Positions 1 through 7,075 of a stretch of 11,561 nucleotides of DNA are shown here, in pieces. The notes below the pieces were generated by a model. That model did not search any database. It saw only the letters and a list, made by a program, of their open reading frames with translations, and was not told the origin of the DNA. This DNA comes from Pseudomonadota bacterium (GTDB lineage: Bacteria > Pseudomonadota > Gammaproteobacteria > Steroidobacterales > Woeseiaceae). The position numbers and the translations under genes were made by a program. The stretch lies in contig JADFGH010000027.1 in NCBI GenBank assembly GCA_022567775.1, positions 1 to 11,561 on the forward strand, given 5' to 3'. Each line of letters starts with the position of its first letter. Positions within the stretch are counted from its first letter, which is position 1.

Positions 1-1578
1 ACTCACGCCTACCGGACGCGCGGAGCCCCGCTGATCGGTATCGTTGTCGGGGCCGACACAGACACTGCTGTCGCCGGTGTCCTCTGCCGGACTGCCGGCC
101 AGTAACGCATGGGTGAACGTCGGTCCGCCATTGTCCTGTAAGGTGCCCAGTAACGGGTCCGTGTTTTCCTGATCGCCGGTGCTGGTGAAGTCGCAGCTGG
201 TGTCACTGCCGATGTTGTAGCCGCTGGAGAACAGGAGCGCTGTGTTCCCGTCGCACTCCGGCGCGCCGGGGGAGTTATTGTTCGCCACGATCGAATTGAC
301 GAAAGTGATACTGCCGAATCCAGTGCGTTGGCGAACGCCATCGCCATTAGTCGGCGCTGTATTGTTGGTGACGGTAACGTTCGTCAGGGTGCAGGGACCG
401 GAACAGTCCATGCCGCCGCCCCGATCTGCGGTGTTGCCGCTGATGGTGACGTTAGTGAGATCGACGCTCCCTTCGACGGTCGAGATGCCGCCACCACTCG
501 CTGTGGTCGTGTTGCCGCTGACTGTCGCGTGCGTCATGGTCAACGAGGCGGTCGCGTCGAGTAAAATGCCCGCGCCGTCGGCAGTCACGTTGCCGCCCTG
601 GATGGTCAGGTTGGTCATCGTGACGCTTGCGCCCAGAATGTCGAACACGCGATCGAGCGAATTCCCGTCGATGATGGTTGCTGCCGCGGCGTTGCCGTTA
701 ATGATGACGTCGTCGGTAATATCCAGGTCGCCGGTGGCCGCTGCATCCTCGCCGGTCCCGGCAATGGTCAGCGTGTAGGTGCCTGCCGGAACCGTGATGG
801 TGTCGGTGCCGGAATTGGCGTTCGACCAGATGATGCAGGCGCGCAAAGAACTGTTGTCGGTGGAATCCGTCGTGGTCGTGACATTGCCACTGGGACAAAT
901 GCCCGGCGTCCAGTCGACCGTGAGCAATGGGCGGTTCGCGACCGTGCCGAACTCTGAGGAGCGAAAATTCCAACCGTCGGTATTGTTATTGAGGATAACC
1001 CAGCCGTTGTTGGTTGCGCCAGAAGACCAGGATTGCAATCCTGCTGCCAGCCCGGTGATCACTTGCAGCCCTGAACTCGAAGGATCTACCACCTGTGCAT
1101 CGAATGCGGACATCGCCTCGATGTCGTTCGCCTGGATGCCGTTGGTCATCGAGTTCCAGGTCGTCGTCTCCGACCAGGCAACTAGCATACGATGGAATCG
1201 TACCTGCGCTCCGGATTCAGAAGTTTCGTAGACATCGACCGTCAGGGTTGCGGAGTTGATAATCGAGCCGAATGGGATCTGGCCGGCCCCACCGCCGAAG
1301 ATGTTATCGAAACGAATCAGTCCCTGTTCAATTCCGTCGCCATCAGCGTCCGAGACTACGAATAGTTCCGTGCCGTGTGACGACCCGGGCGTACCTTCTT
1401 GAAGGTAGGAGTCCTGCGTGCCGTTGTAACTGCTTACGCCTTCCCGATATGTCTCAACGGCTGCCTGCGCATAAGGCATCACGAAAAAGATCAGGCCGAC
1501 CGTTAACACACGCGCCATCGACACCGGCGCGAAACCCGACCAGCAACTTTCAAATCTCTCGACAAACTTCAACTTCAT
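1..1578 (-). CDS. Secreted DNRLRE / CSLREA-like / beta-helix protein with choice-of-anchor Q domain (C-terminus beyond window)
   Basis: The reading frame stays open for 526 codons from ATG at 1578 to the window edge, so the protein is C-terminally truncated here. Met1 or Met21 could be the start. Met21 opens a clean signal peptide (MARVLTVGLIFFVMPYAQA, cleavage near residue 39); the only SD-like run, AGGGG, is 1 nt from the first ATG, so the start is unsure. Residues about 43-222 resemble a DNRLRE/CBM96-like domain (GLIRFDNI, WSETTTWNSM, WVILNNN). Residues 236-290 match the CSLREA pattern in a variant form (NSSLRACIIWSNAN, TITVPAGTYTL, TGDLDIT). Residues 290-430 carry parallel beta-helix rungs (VTISGNTADRGGG). 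From about 455 the tail reads like a choice-of-anchor Q domain (NTDPLLGTLQDNGGPT, ALLAGSPAEDTGD, DQRGSARPVG). Such proteins are secreted or surface-attached with no defined activity. It is divergent from the gene at 1866. Domain names are from pattern recognition, not a search. Confidence 0.85.
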   Translation of the reverse strand, partial: MKLKFVERFESCWSGFAPVSMARVLTVGLIFFVMPYAQAAVETYREGVSSYNGTQDSYLQEGTPGSSHGTELFVVSDADGDGIEQGLIRFDNIFGGGAGQIPFGSIINSATLTVDVYETSESGAQVRFHRMLVAWSETTTWNSMTNGIQANDIEAMSAFDAQVVDPSSSGLQVITGLAAGLQSWSSGATNNGWVILNNNTDGWNFRSSEFGTVANRPLLTVDWTPGICPSGNVTTTTDSTDNSSLRACIIWSNANSGTDTITVPAGTYTLTIAGTGEDAAATGDLDITDDVIINGNAAAATIIDGNSLDRVFDILGASVTMTNLTIQGGNVTADGAGILLDATASLTMTHATVSGNTTTASGGGISTVEGSVDLTNVTISGNTADRGGGMDCSGPCTLTNVTVTNNTAPTNGDGVRQRTGFGSITFVNSIVANNNSPGAPECDGNTALLFSSGYNIGSDTSCDFTSTGDQENTDPLLGTLQDNGGPTFTHALLAGSPAEDTGDSSVCVGPDNDTDQRGSARPVGVS

Positions 1579-1865
1579 ACCCCTGTTACGCAAATGCCGA
1601 TTGCCCGGCGGGGACAAGCCTCGCCAGGCACGATTACTTTTGAAATATTAATCAGTTAGGGAGTTTTGGGCTGTGATCCGTATGCGTATTGAAAGCCGGT
1701 CAGGCGCCCGGAATGTGACCTGCATCACAAGATTGGCAATGTCTTTCCATAATCACGCCGGGTAAGCATGTTTTGCGGCGTAAATAGATAAGGAGTAAGC
1801 AGACGTATCTGCCTGCTAAGATTCCTTAACTTGTACGGCTTATCGGAACCGGAAACCCAGTGATC
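1579..1865. promoter_or_regulatory. Divergent intergenic region between two envelope genes
   Basis: This 287-bp gap separates two divergently transcribed exported proteins and must hold both promoters. It contains a perfect CRP-type site (1714-1729) and a CATAAT -10-like hexamer at 1748-1753. That hexamer would place a plus-strand start near 1760-1763, about 39-41 bp from the CRP-site centre, as in a class II CRP-activated promoter. A short hairpin-forming repeat (GCAGA-CGTA-TCTGC, 1799-1812) lies in the presumed leader of the plus gene. On the minus strand TTAATATT near 1640-1650 is an AT-rich candidate -10 region without a convincing -35. Confidence 0.5.
1714..1729. promoter_or_regulatory. 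CRP/Vfr/Clp-type operator
   Basis: The sequence TGTGACCTGCATCACA matches the CRP core consensus TGTGA-N6-TCACA at every defined position. It lies 136 bp upstream of each neighbouring start codon, between divergent genes, so it could control either or both. A CATAAT hexamer 18 bp downstream on the plus strand fits a class II arrangement for the outer-membrane protein gene. Protein binding is inferred. Confidence 0.65.
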
Positions 1866-2513
1866 ATGTTTAAACCCAGGATTTTGCTTCAGCGAATTTC
1901 CATATTCGCTGTCGTTTTGTCATGTTCGACGCCAACACCTGCGCAGGAACAGCCATTCAATTTCGAGTTAACACCATACGGTGGCTACCGCGTCGGTGGT
2001 AAGTTTGAAGAAACCGGTGGGGATCTTTCGATTGATCTCAACGACAACGGGAGCTATGGATTCATATTCAACGCCAGGCATTCGCCGGTTACCCAATGGG
2101 AAATTCTTTATTCGCGGCAGGAAACGAGTGCGGACACTAGCGGTTTGGGGTTAAGTGACCCGACGCTGGACCTTAGCGTTGAATACTTGCATGCCGGCGG
2201 CACATACCTGTGGGAAGGCGAGCATGTTCGACCGTATCTCGCTGCGACTCTGGGCGGAACGCATATAAACGTAAGTACCGCGGGATACGATAGCGACACA
2301 TTTTTTTCATTTTCCCTCGGGCTTGGCCTGCAACTTCGGCCGACCAGCAGGCTGGGTATCAGGCTCGAGGCAAGAGGCTTCGGCACGCTATTGGATGCGG
2401 ACACAGATCTCTTCTGTCAGATCGGCCCGGCCAACAATATTTGCGCCATTCGCATCGAGGGCACATTGATGTGGCAATTTGAGGCATTTGCCGGAATCGT
2501 GTTGCGCTTCTGA
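1866..2513 (+). CDS. Outer-membrane beta-barrel protein
   Basis: This is a 215-residue exported protein that probably forms a small outer-membrane barrel. A hydrophobic signal peptide (FKPRILLQRISIFAVVLS) ends near PTPAQ-EQPF. A Cys in VVLSC gives a poor lipobox, so a lipoprotein is possible but less likely. The mature part is a series of alternating amphipathic strands with Gly/Tyr-rich turns (YGGYRVGG, GGTYLWEGEHVRPYLAATLGG, FSFSLGLGLQLRP), and it ends in Phe (FAGIVLRF), the C-terminal signal read by the BAM machinery. The length fits 8-stranded OmpA-like or OmpW-like barrels. The start is ATG at 1866. An in-frame GTG at 1860 sits closer to a GGAA motif (1851-1854) and would add two residues. 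A perfect CRP-type site lies upstream. Ligand or function cannot be read. Confidence 0.8.
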   Translation: MFKPRILLQRISIFAVVLSCSTPTPAQEQPFNFELTPYGGYRVGGKFEETGGDLSIDLNDNGSYGFIFNARHSPVTQWEILYSRQETSADTSGLGLSDPTLDLSVEYLHAGGTYLWEGEHVRPYLAATLGGTHINVSTAGYDSDTFFSFSLGLGLQLRPTSRLGIRLEARGFGTLLDADTDLFCQIGPANNICAIRIEGTLMWQFEAFAGIVLRF

Positions 2514-2827
2514 ATTTTCCGAATTGTCAGGATCAGGGACCACTTTCTTCTGAACTGGGACACCCATCATCTCCCGTTTCTTGATCCGGGATGATCCGGG
2601 ATGATCCGGGGATGATCCGGGACACCCATCATTGACCGGGGATGATCCGGGACACCCATCATTGACGGGGATGATCCGGGACACCCATCATTGACTGCGA
2701 AATTGGCGGGGATGATCCGGGACACCCATCATTGACTGCGAAATTGGCCAAAAAGCAAACAAAAGCTCGTGGTTTTTGTACGGTAATTAGTTTGTCATGC
2801 GTTAAGGTTTCAAGGGACCGAATCGCC
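2514..2827. other. Intergenic leader between the barrel gene and the RAYT gene
   Basis: These 314 bp contain no convincing gene. The first 40 bp show no clear terminator for the upstream gene. The middle is the repeat array. The last 80 bp (2749-2827) are AT-richer, with a purine-rich AGGGA (2813-2817) that can serve as ribosome binding site for a GTG start at 2828. An in-frame TTG at 2732 would extend the transposase into the last repeat, but the added residues do not resemble the usual RAYT N-terminus. Confidence 0.6.
2557..2748 (+). repeat. RAYT-associated repeat array (GGGACACCCATCAT units)
   Basis: Five copies of GGGACACCCATCAT start at 2557, 2619, 2649, 2678 and 2719. Most are preceded by GGGGATGATCC, so ATGAT can pair with ATCAT across the unit to give a short hairpin. 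The 5' part (2581-2620) is a 10-bp tandem of the ATGATCCGGG type. The last two units form a perfect, directly adjacent 41-bp duplication (2667-2707 and 2708-2748), which includes TTGACTGCGAAATTGGC. The array leads into the transposase gene, and this kind of leader is recurrent upstream of RAYT/IS200-like genes in gammaproteobacteria. No copy is seen downstream of the transposase. Confidence 0.85.
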
Positions 2828-3736
2828 GTGACAGTACCCAGACGCTTTCAGATCAGTCTTGATCATACGCCGTACTACCATTGCACCACTAGGTGCGTGC
2901 GACGTGCGTATCTTTGTGGCAGAGATCGCCACACTGGCAAAGATTTTGGCCACCGCAAACAGTGGCTGGAGAATCGGATGGCCAAGTTGTCCCAGATCTT
3001 TGCCATCGATTTACTCGCCTACGCAGTCATGAGTAATCACTACCATGTAGTGGTAGGACTTCATTCGAGCAAGAGCGAAACCTGGTCAGACGAAGAGGTC
3101 AAGGAACGCTGGAGCAAAGTCTTCTCGGTGCCGGAAGAAGCGTCCTCCGAACAACTCGCGCTCTGGCGCGAGCGACTATGTAGCCTGTCCTGGTTCATGC
3201 GCTGTCTCAACGAGCCGCTGGCTAGAGTTTCTAATCGTGAAGACGGTTGTAAAGGCCGCTTTTGGGAAGGGCGATTTCGGTGTCAGGCGTTGCTTGATGA
3301 AACAGCGCTGATCAGATGTATGGCGTATGTGGATCTCAATCCCATACGTGCGGCAGTGGCCAAAACTCCAGAAACCTCTTCTCACACCTCCATCGCAGCG
3401 CGAATTCATCAGCGAGATCAACATCTGGCCCCATTTGCCGATGATTTTCTCCACGATGCGCATGTGATTCCAATGCCGCGAGAGGACTATTTGCAACTGA
3501 TCGATTGGACCGGGCGCCAACTCCAAGCCGACAAAAGAGGTCGAATTCCCACTAACGTACCGCCAATATTGGTGCGACTTAACCTCGACAGTGATCGTTG
3601 GCTTAAAGAAATGAATCACTATGGCAAGTGGTATTACCGCGCCGTTGGATCAATAGAAGCAATAGAAAAGTACTGCCACCATCTAGGTCAAAATTGGCTG
3701 AAAGGCAAAATCAAACTGGCGGAAATAGCAATCTAG
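2828..3736 (+). CDS. REP-associated tyrosine transposase (RAYT, IS200-like Y1 family)
   Basis: This is a 302-residue single-strand DNA transposase of the HUH/Y1 type. It starts with the typical RAYT N-terminus (RRFQISLDHTPYYHCTTRC, then VRRAYLCG at 24-31). The metal-binding HUH motif is H71-Y-H73 in AVMSNHYHVVV. The conserved block CKGRFWEGRFRCQALLDE lies at 141-158, and the likely catalytic Tyr is Y167 in CMAYVDLNPIRA. The C-terminal half is the variable part that usually recognises the repeats. RAYTs nick and join at REP hairpins and are generally domesticated single-copy genes that do not move themselves. Start choice: GTG at 2828 has AGGGA 10 nt upstream and gives the canonical N-terminus; a TTG at 2732 inside the repeat array is the longer alternative. 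The frame is intact with all key residues, and base composition is lower in GC than the genes to its right. Confidence 0.92.
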   Translation: MTVPRRFQISLDHTPYYHCTTRCVRRAYLCGRDRHTGKDFGHRKQWLENRMAKLSQIFAIDLLAYAVMSNHYHVVVGLHSSKSETWSDEEVKERWSKVFSVPEEASSEQLALWRERLCSLSWFMRCLNEPLARVSNREDGCKGRFWEGRFRCQALLDETALIRCMAYVDLNPIRAAVAKTPETSSHTSIAARIHQRDQHLAPFADDFLHDAHVIPMPREDYLQLIDWTGRQLQADKRGRIPTNVPPILVRLNLDSDRWLKEMNHYGKWYYRAVGSIEAIEKYCHHLGQNWLKGKIKLAEIAI

Positions 3737-3998
3737 CTTACTAAGAACAGTCGACAGCGAGCGAGACATCACAACTGCCTACTGCTCGTCCGGTCCCAAT
3801 ACTCTCCTCCCCGATCAAAAATATAATCGGTCTTTCACTAGCTGACTGGCCCGAGCGGCGGCCTCAGTTACTACATCAACGAAGACCAAAGGAGCTTCGA
3901 GAGGAAATTCATGGATGTCCTTAATCAGTTTCGTCCTTAATCAGTTTCGTCAACGAAGACCAAAGGAGCTTCGAGAGGAAAATCATGGATGTCCTTAA
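3737..3998. other. Intergenic region between convergent genes, with duplication
   Basis: No gene can be assigned in this 262-bp gap between the RAYT and the ThDP enzyme gene, which converge. A weak hairpin (CCGAT/ATCGG arms at 3811-3830, loop of 10) is followed by TCTTT and might terminate the RAYT transcript. The rest is dominated by a 53-bp direct repeat. Short open frames cross it on both strands: 3842-3940 plus, containing INEDQRSFERKFMDVLNQ, and a roughly 41-codon minus frame containing FPLEAPLVFVDVVTEAAARA. Either could be a gene remnant. I do not recognise the parent family. Confidence 0.45.
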
Positions 3999-4002
3999 TC
4001 AG
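3876..4002. repeat. 53-bp direct repeat (74-bp period) with an internal 16-bp tandem
   Basis: Positions 3876-3928 and 3950-4002 are identical except for one base (TTC versus ATC before ATGGATG). The 16-bp unit GTCCTTAATCAGTTTC is itself tandem at 3917-3932 and 3933-3948, so GTCCTTAATCAG occurs three times (also 3991-4002). Copy 2 covers the stop codon (3999-4001) of the minus-strand ThDP enzyme gene. The pattern suggests slippage or a nested duplication next to a mobile element. Confidence 0.9.
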
Positions 4003-5885
4003 GAACTGAATTGCGGAACATGTTTTTCGTGCCAGTCGGCGTCAGCGCCGCCCCCCCGCCGGTCCACTAATACATCAAGCACGTACACACCACCAGATTG
4101 CTCCGCTGCAACCGCGCGCTTCAAGGCATCGCCTAAATCACGGGCCCTGCTTACACGCTCGCCCTCGTGGCCGTAAGCCCTGGCAATGCCGACGTGATCG
4201 ATTTGCGGGTCATCGAGGCTGATACCGATGTAGTGACCGGTTTCGGCGGCACGACCCCCCAGTCCCGCAAGCGCCCAGCGGTTTGCCTGGTAGCCCAGGT
4301 TATTGAAAATCACGATGATCATGGGCACCTCGAATCGCTTAGCAGTCCATAAGGCCTGTACAGCGAACTGGTAGCTGCCATCACCAACAAGCGCAATGAC
4401 CTGGTTGTCCGGCGCACCAAGTTTCGCGCCAATGGCAGCACCGACTCCCCATCCGAGACTGCCGCCCGACGAAATCAGGTGCCGGCGGCCTCCTCCGGGC
4501 TGATCGAAAGTCATGTAATCCCAGATCGCCGCGTCTGATGAAACGCCTTCCGTGACAACGACTGCGTTGCTGGCGATCGCCTGGTTAATTTCACTCGCAA
4601 GCCGTTCCGGGGCGATTGGGCTGGAGTCCCACACTCTCTCGAGCACCTCCGTACGCCGCGCAACTTTTTCTGCCTTCAGTTCACCGGCTAGAAGGCTCCG
4701 CGAGTTTACTTTGGACCGGTCAGGATTCCTCGTTCGTATGGCGTCGATCAACTGTCCGAGGGTTTCCTGGGCATGTGCATAGATCAGCAGGTCGGCCGGG
4801 TAGCTACGCACCAGATGCTCTTCCCTTAGTCCGATCTCGATAATCTTTGCCTCTGTGGGAATTAGTGGGTGTCCTCGTCTTGACAATGAAAAGCGGCTGG
4901 CGCCTGCGATCAGTACGACGTCGAATGGCGTCTCTGTCTGTATCGGACCCCGCATCGCACCGAGATACCTGGGGTGATCGCTCGGAAATCCCATTGAGGA
5001 GCGACTCGACGATGTGTCGCCGCTGACAGTCGCACCCAGTTGATCGGAGATGGTGGCAAGTTCCGCCAGGCCGCCCCAGCGCGGAAGTTCCGCGCCTGCG
5101 ATCAGCAAGGGGTTGTCCGCGTCGACCAGCCATTGTGCTGCCTGTTCGACGTCGCTGTCGTCCGGATGTATGCGACTGGTTGATACCGTGCGACTGGCGG
5201 GTATCAACGATGTTTGTTTGCTTTGACCGGCCCAGACATCGGACGGCACACCCAGAAACACCGGGCCGGATGGCAGCACTGATGCGAGCCTGAATGCACG
5301 CCGGAGGGACTCGCCGAGATTCTCGACACGACTCGATCGAAATGACAGTTTTGTAAAAAGCTCCGGAATGGTCTCGAGTTTGTTTGTTTCGGTGAATACG
5401 CCCAGGTTTTCACCGCTACGCTCGCTGAATCCGACCGAGATCACGACCGGCGAGCTGTCCGCCCAGGCGTTCACGATCATACCGAGCGCATTGGCGGTAC
5501 CCGTAATCGAGTGAATATTGACGAACGATGTTTGCCCGGTTATGCGGGCGTAGCCGTCCGCCATGGCCATCACCGATCCTTCCTGGAGACCGAGCACATA
5601 ATGGATGTCCTCAAAATCTACGAGTGCATCGATGAACCCGGCTTCGTATGCGCCGGTGTTGCCGAAGACATACTGGACGCCCCAGAGTTTCAGGGTCTCG
5701 CAAGTGATGCGCCCACCCGTGACGTCGTTGAGTATGACGTTGTGCTCGGACTCGGGAACTGCGGCGAAAACATCAGCCAGCTGGGTCGCTGCCATGGCAC
5801 CAACGCCGAGCTGGCCCAGCCTGTTAAGAAATTTCCGTCTCGAAATAGAACCGCTGAGCAATTGCTGGAATACATCACGAAGCAT
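3999..5885 (-). CDS. Tat-exported ThDP-dependent enzyme, benzoylformate decarboxylase-like
   Basis: This 628-residue protein has the full three-domain ThDP enzyme fold behind a twin-arginine signal (S15-R-R-K-F-L20, hydrophobic stretch LGVGAMAA). The PYR domain (about 57-215) has the cofactor-activating Glu102 in LGLQEGSVMAMADGYA. NIHSITGTANALG resembles benzoylformate decarboxylase NLHSAAGTGNAMG, with His125 at its catalytic His70. The central domain is about 240-385; H304 in DHPRY matches the position of its His281. The PP domain has the Mg-ThDP motif from G501-D-G to N528-N529. Ser26 of that enzyme appears to be Ala79 (FGNTGAYE), so the substrate probably differs. Non-oxidative 2-oxoacid decarboxylation is the best guess; acetolactate-synthase-like or lyase chemistry is possible. 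It starts 14 nt after the M19 gene with GGGAG as ribosome binding site, so the two are co-transcribed. The product is predicted to act outside the cytoplasm, unusual for this family. Confidence 0.85.
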   Translation of the reverse strand: MLRDVFQQLLSGSISRRKFLNRLGQLGVGAMAATQLADVFAAVPESEHNVILNDVTGGRITCETLKLWGVQYVFGNTGAYEAGFIDALVDFEDIHYVLGLQEGSVMAMADGYARITGQTSFVNIHSITGTANALGMIVNAWADSSPVVISVGFSERSGENLGVFTETNKLETIPELFTKLSFRSSRVENLGESLRRAFRLASVLPSGPVFLGVPSDVWAGQSKQTSLIPASRTVSTSRIHPDDSDVEQAAQWLVDADNPLLIAGAELPRWGGLAELATISDQLGATVSGDTSSSRSSMGFPSDHPRYLGAMRGPIQTETPFDVVLIAGASRFSLSRRGHPLIPTEAKIIEIGLREEHLVRSYPADLLIYAHAQETLGQLIDAIRTRNPDRSKVNSRSLLAGELKAEKVARRTEVLERVWDSSPIAPERLASEINQAIASNAVVVTEGVSSDAAIWDYMTFDQPGGGRRHLISSGGSLGWGVGAAIGAKLGAPDNQVIALVGDGSYQFAVQALWTAKRFEVPMIIVIFNNLGYQANRWALAGLGGRAAETGHYIGISLDDPQIDHVGIARAYGHEGERVSRARDLGDALKRAVAAEQSGGVYVLDVLVDRRGGGADADWHEKHVPQFSS

Positions 5886-5899
5886 AGGTCAACTCCCAA

Positions 5900-7039
5900 T
5901 CATGATTCATTTGCGCCGGCCTGCGCATCATCAAGGACGCGAGCAACATTGCCACCGATTACCCTGGCAACTTCATCTTCATCCAGACCGCTGGCCAACA
6001 ATCTTGCAGTCGCCTCCGGCAATAACGGATACCGGTCGAATGCAGCCGGCATGTTGCCGGTGCCATCCATGTCAGTGCCGATACCGACATGATCGATGCC
6101 GACCGTATCAATCAATCTTAGTGTGTGTTCTATAAATCCGGCCATGCCGCCACCCACGCCACCAAACGTGCCGATTACACCACCGGTCGCTGCGATGATC
6201 CTCGCGTGTTCAGCCGTCATGCCAAAGCCGTGCGCTGAGCCGTCTGCTGCGCGCACGAGACTGTGCGTGGACAGGATGGGCTGAGTCGTGATTTCGGCGG
6301 CTTCCGCGGTGGTTTCGAACGAGGCGTGCGCCAGGTCCGCGAGCAAACCGATACGATTCATTTCCTGCAGCGTTTCGCGGCCGATATCCGATAATCCGCT
6401 GTCCCTGGTGCCGTCAGTTTTGACCAGCGAATTCGGTGCGACGTGGTAAATCTGCAGACTGCGTACGCCGGCCGCGACCATTTCCTCGACCCGTTCCGGC
6501 TTGTCTTCAATATGATCGCCGCCCTCACAACTCACTATTGCCGCAATCTTGCCTGCCGCATGAGCGGCCTCGACGTCGGCGACCGTAGCTGCTTTGACAA
6601 CGTCGTTGCGGCGCAGGAGATCATCCAGGACGGCAATCTGACGCTTGAATTCCGACCAGGCCTCACCGCGCTCGAATGGCCGCACCATGGCGGGCCCCTG
6701 CGGCGTCATGCCGAGTACCGGGGCATCAACCACCGGGCTGAAAAATCCGCTCCACATCTGTCCTTCACGCATACCCTGGATGCGGGCCGCAAACACATCA
6801 TCGCCGCGGTACGGTCGCGGATTCGATGATCGCGGAATGTCCTTGACCGGAAACAATGCCGGGTGCATGTGCATGTCCAGCGAGAACCGGCGCCCCAGCA
6901 GGTCGCTGGCCTGATCCAGATAGTGATGCCAGCTCCCGGTTGCAGATTGCGCCGCAAGCAGACGGTTCGGCTGCCAGAAAAAACTCGCCGCACCGGCTGC
7001 GATAATGCGGCTCAATGCAGATCTTCGCGACAGTGGCAT
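5900..7039 (-). CDS. Tat-exported membrane dipeptidase-like hydrolase (peptidase M19)
   Basis: This 379-residue metallohydrolase has the amidohydrolase TIM-barrel fold of renal/membrane dipeptidases, which cleave dipeptides and some related amides with a binuclear zinc site. The N-terminus carries a twin-arginine motif (S4-R-R-S-A-L) and a hydrophobic segment (IIAAGAASFF), so it is probably exported folded. Family landmarks are D55-M-H57-M-H59 (metal site, normally D-x-H-x-D), the bridging Glu172 in VSCEGGDHIED, H238 in LLADLAHAS, H259 in PILSTHSL and D323 in GIGTDMDG. The Asp-to-His change at residue 59 is notable. The first gene of an operon with the ThDP enzyme 14 nt downstream; the promoter candidate lies about 200 nt upstream. 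There is no clear Shine-Dalgarno before ATG 7039 (TAAATCCTCG-ATG). The physiological substrate is unknown and need not be a dipeptide. Confidence 0.88.
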   Translation of the reverse strand: MPLSRRSALSRIIAAGAASFFWQPNRLLAAQSATGSWHHYLDQASDLLGRRFSLDMHMHPALFPVKDIPRSSNPRPYRGDDVFAARIQGMREGQMWSGFFSPVVDAPVLGMTPQGPAMVRPFERGEAWSEFKRQIAVLDDLLRRNDVVKAATVADVEAAHAAGKIAAIVSCEGGDHIEDKPERVEEMVAAGVRSLQIYHVAPNSLVKTDGTRDSGLSDIGRETLQEMNRIGLLADLAHASFETTAEAAEITTQPILSTHSLVRAADGSAHGFGMTAEHARIIAATGGVIGTFGGVGGGMAGFIEHTLRLIDTVGIDHVGIGTDMDGTGNMPAAFDRYPLLPEATARLLASGLDEDEVARVIGGNVARVLDDAQAGANES

Positions 7040-7075
7040 CGAGGATTTACTATTTATCTATGATTATTGGAGTAA

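Noticed and set aside
242..1231. Long plus-strand open frames (242-778 and 779-1231) opposite the beta-helix gene
   Set aside because: The minus-strand frame is continuous for 526 codons with recognisable domains; the plus-strand translations are low-complexity and match nothing.
2667..2748. CRISPR array
   Set aside because: The units are adjacent or irregularly spaced without unique spacers and directly precede a RAYT gene, which explains them.
3811..3830. CCGAT/ATCGG hairpin followed by TCTTT as a terminator for the RAYT
   Set aside because: A 5-bp stem with a 10-nt loop and a broken T-tract is too weak to list as a terminator; mentioned only in the intergenic entry.
3985..4176. Plus-strand small frame starting MDVLNQ with a GGAG/GAGAGG run upstream
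   Set aside because: It runs into the antisense of the ThDP enzyme gene, and the start region is merely the second copy of the 53-bp duplication.
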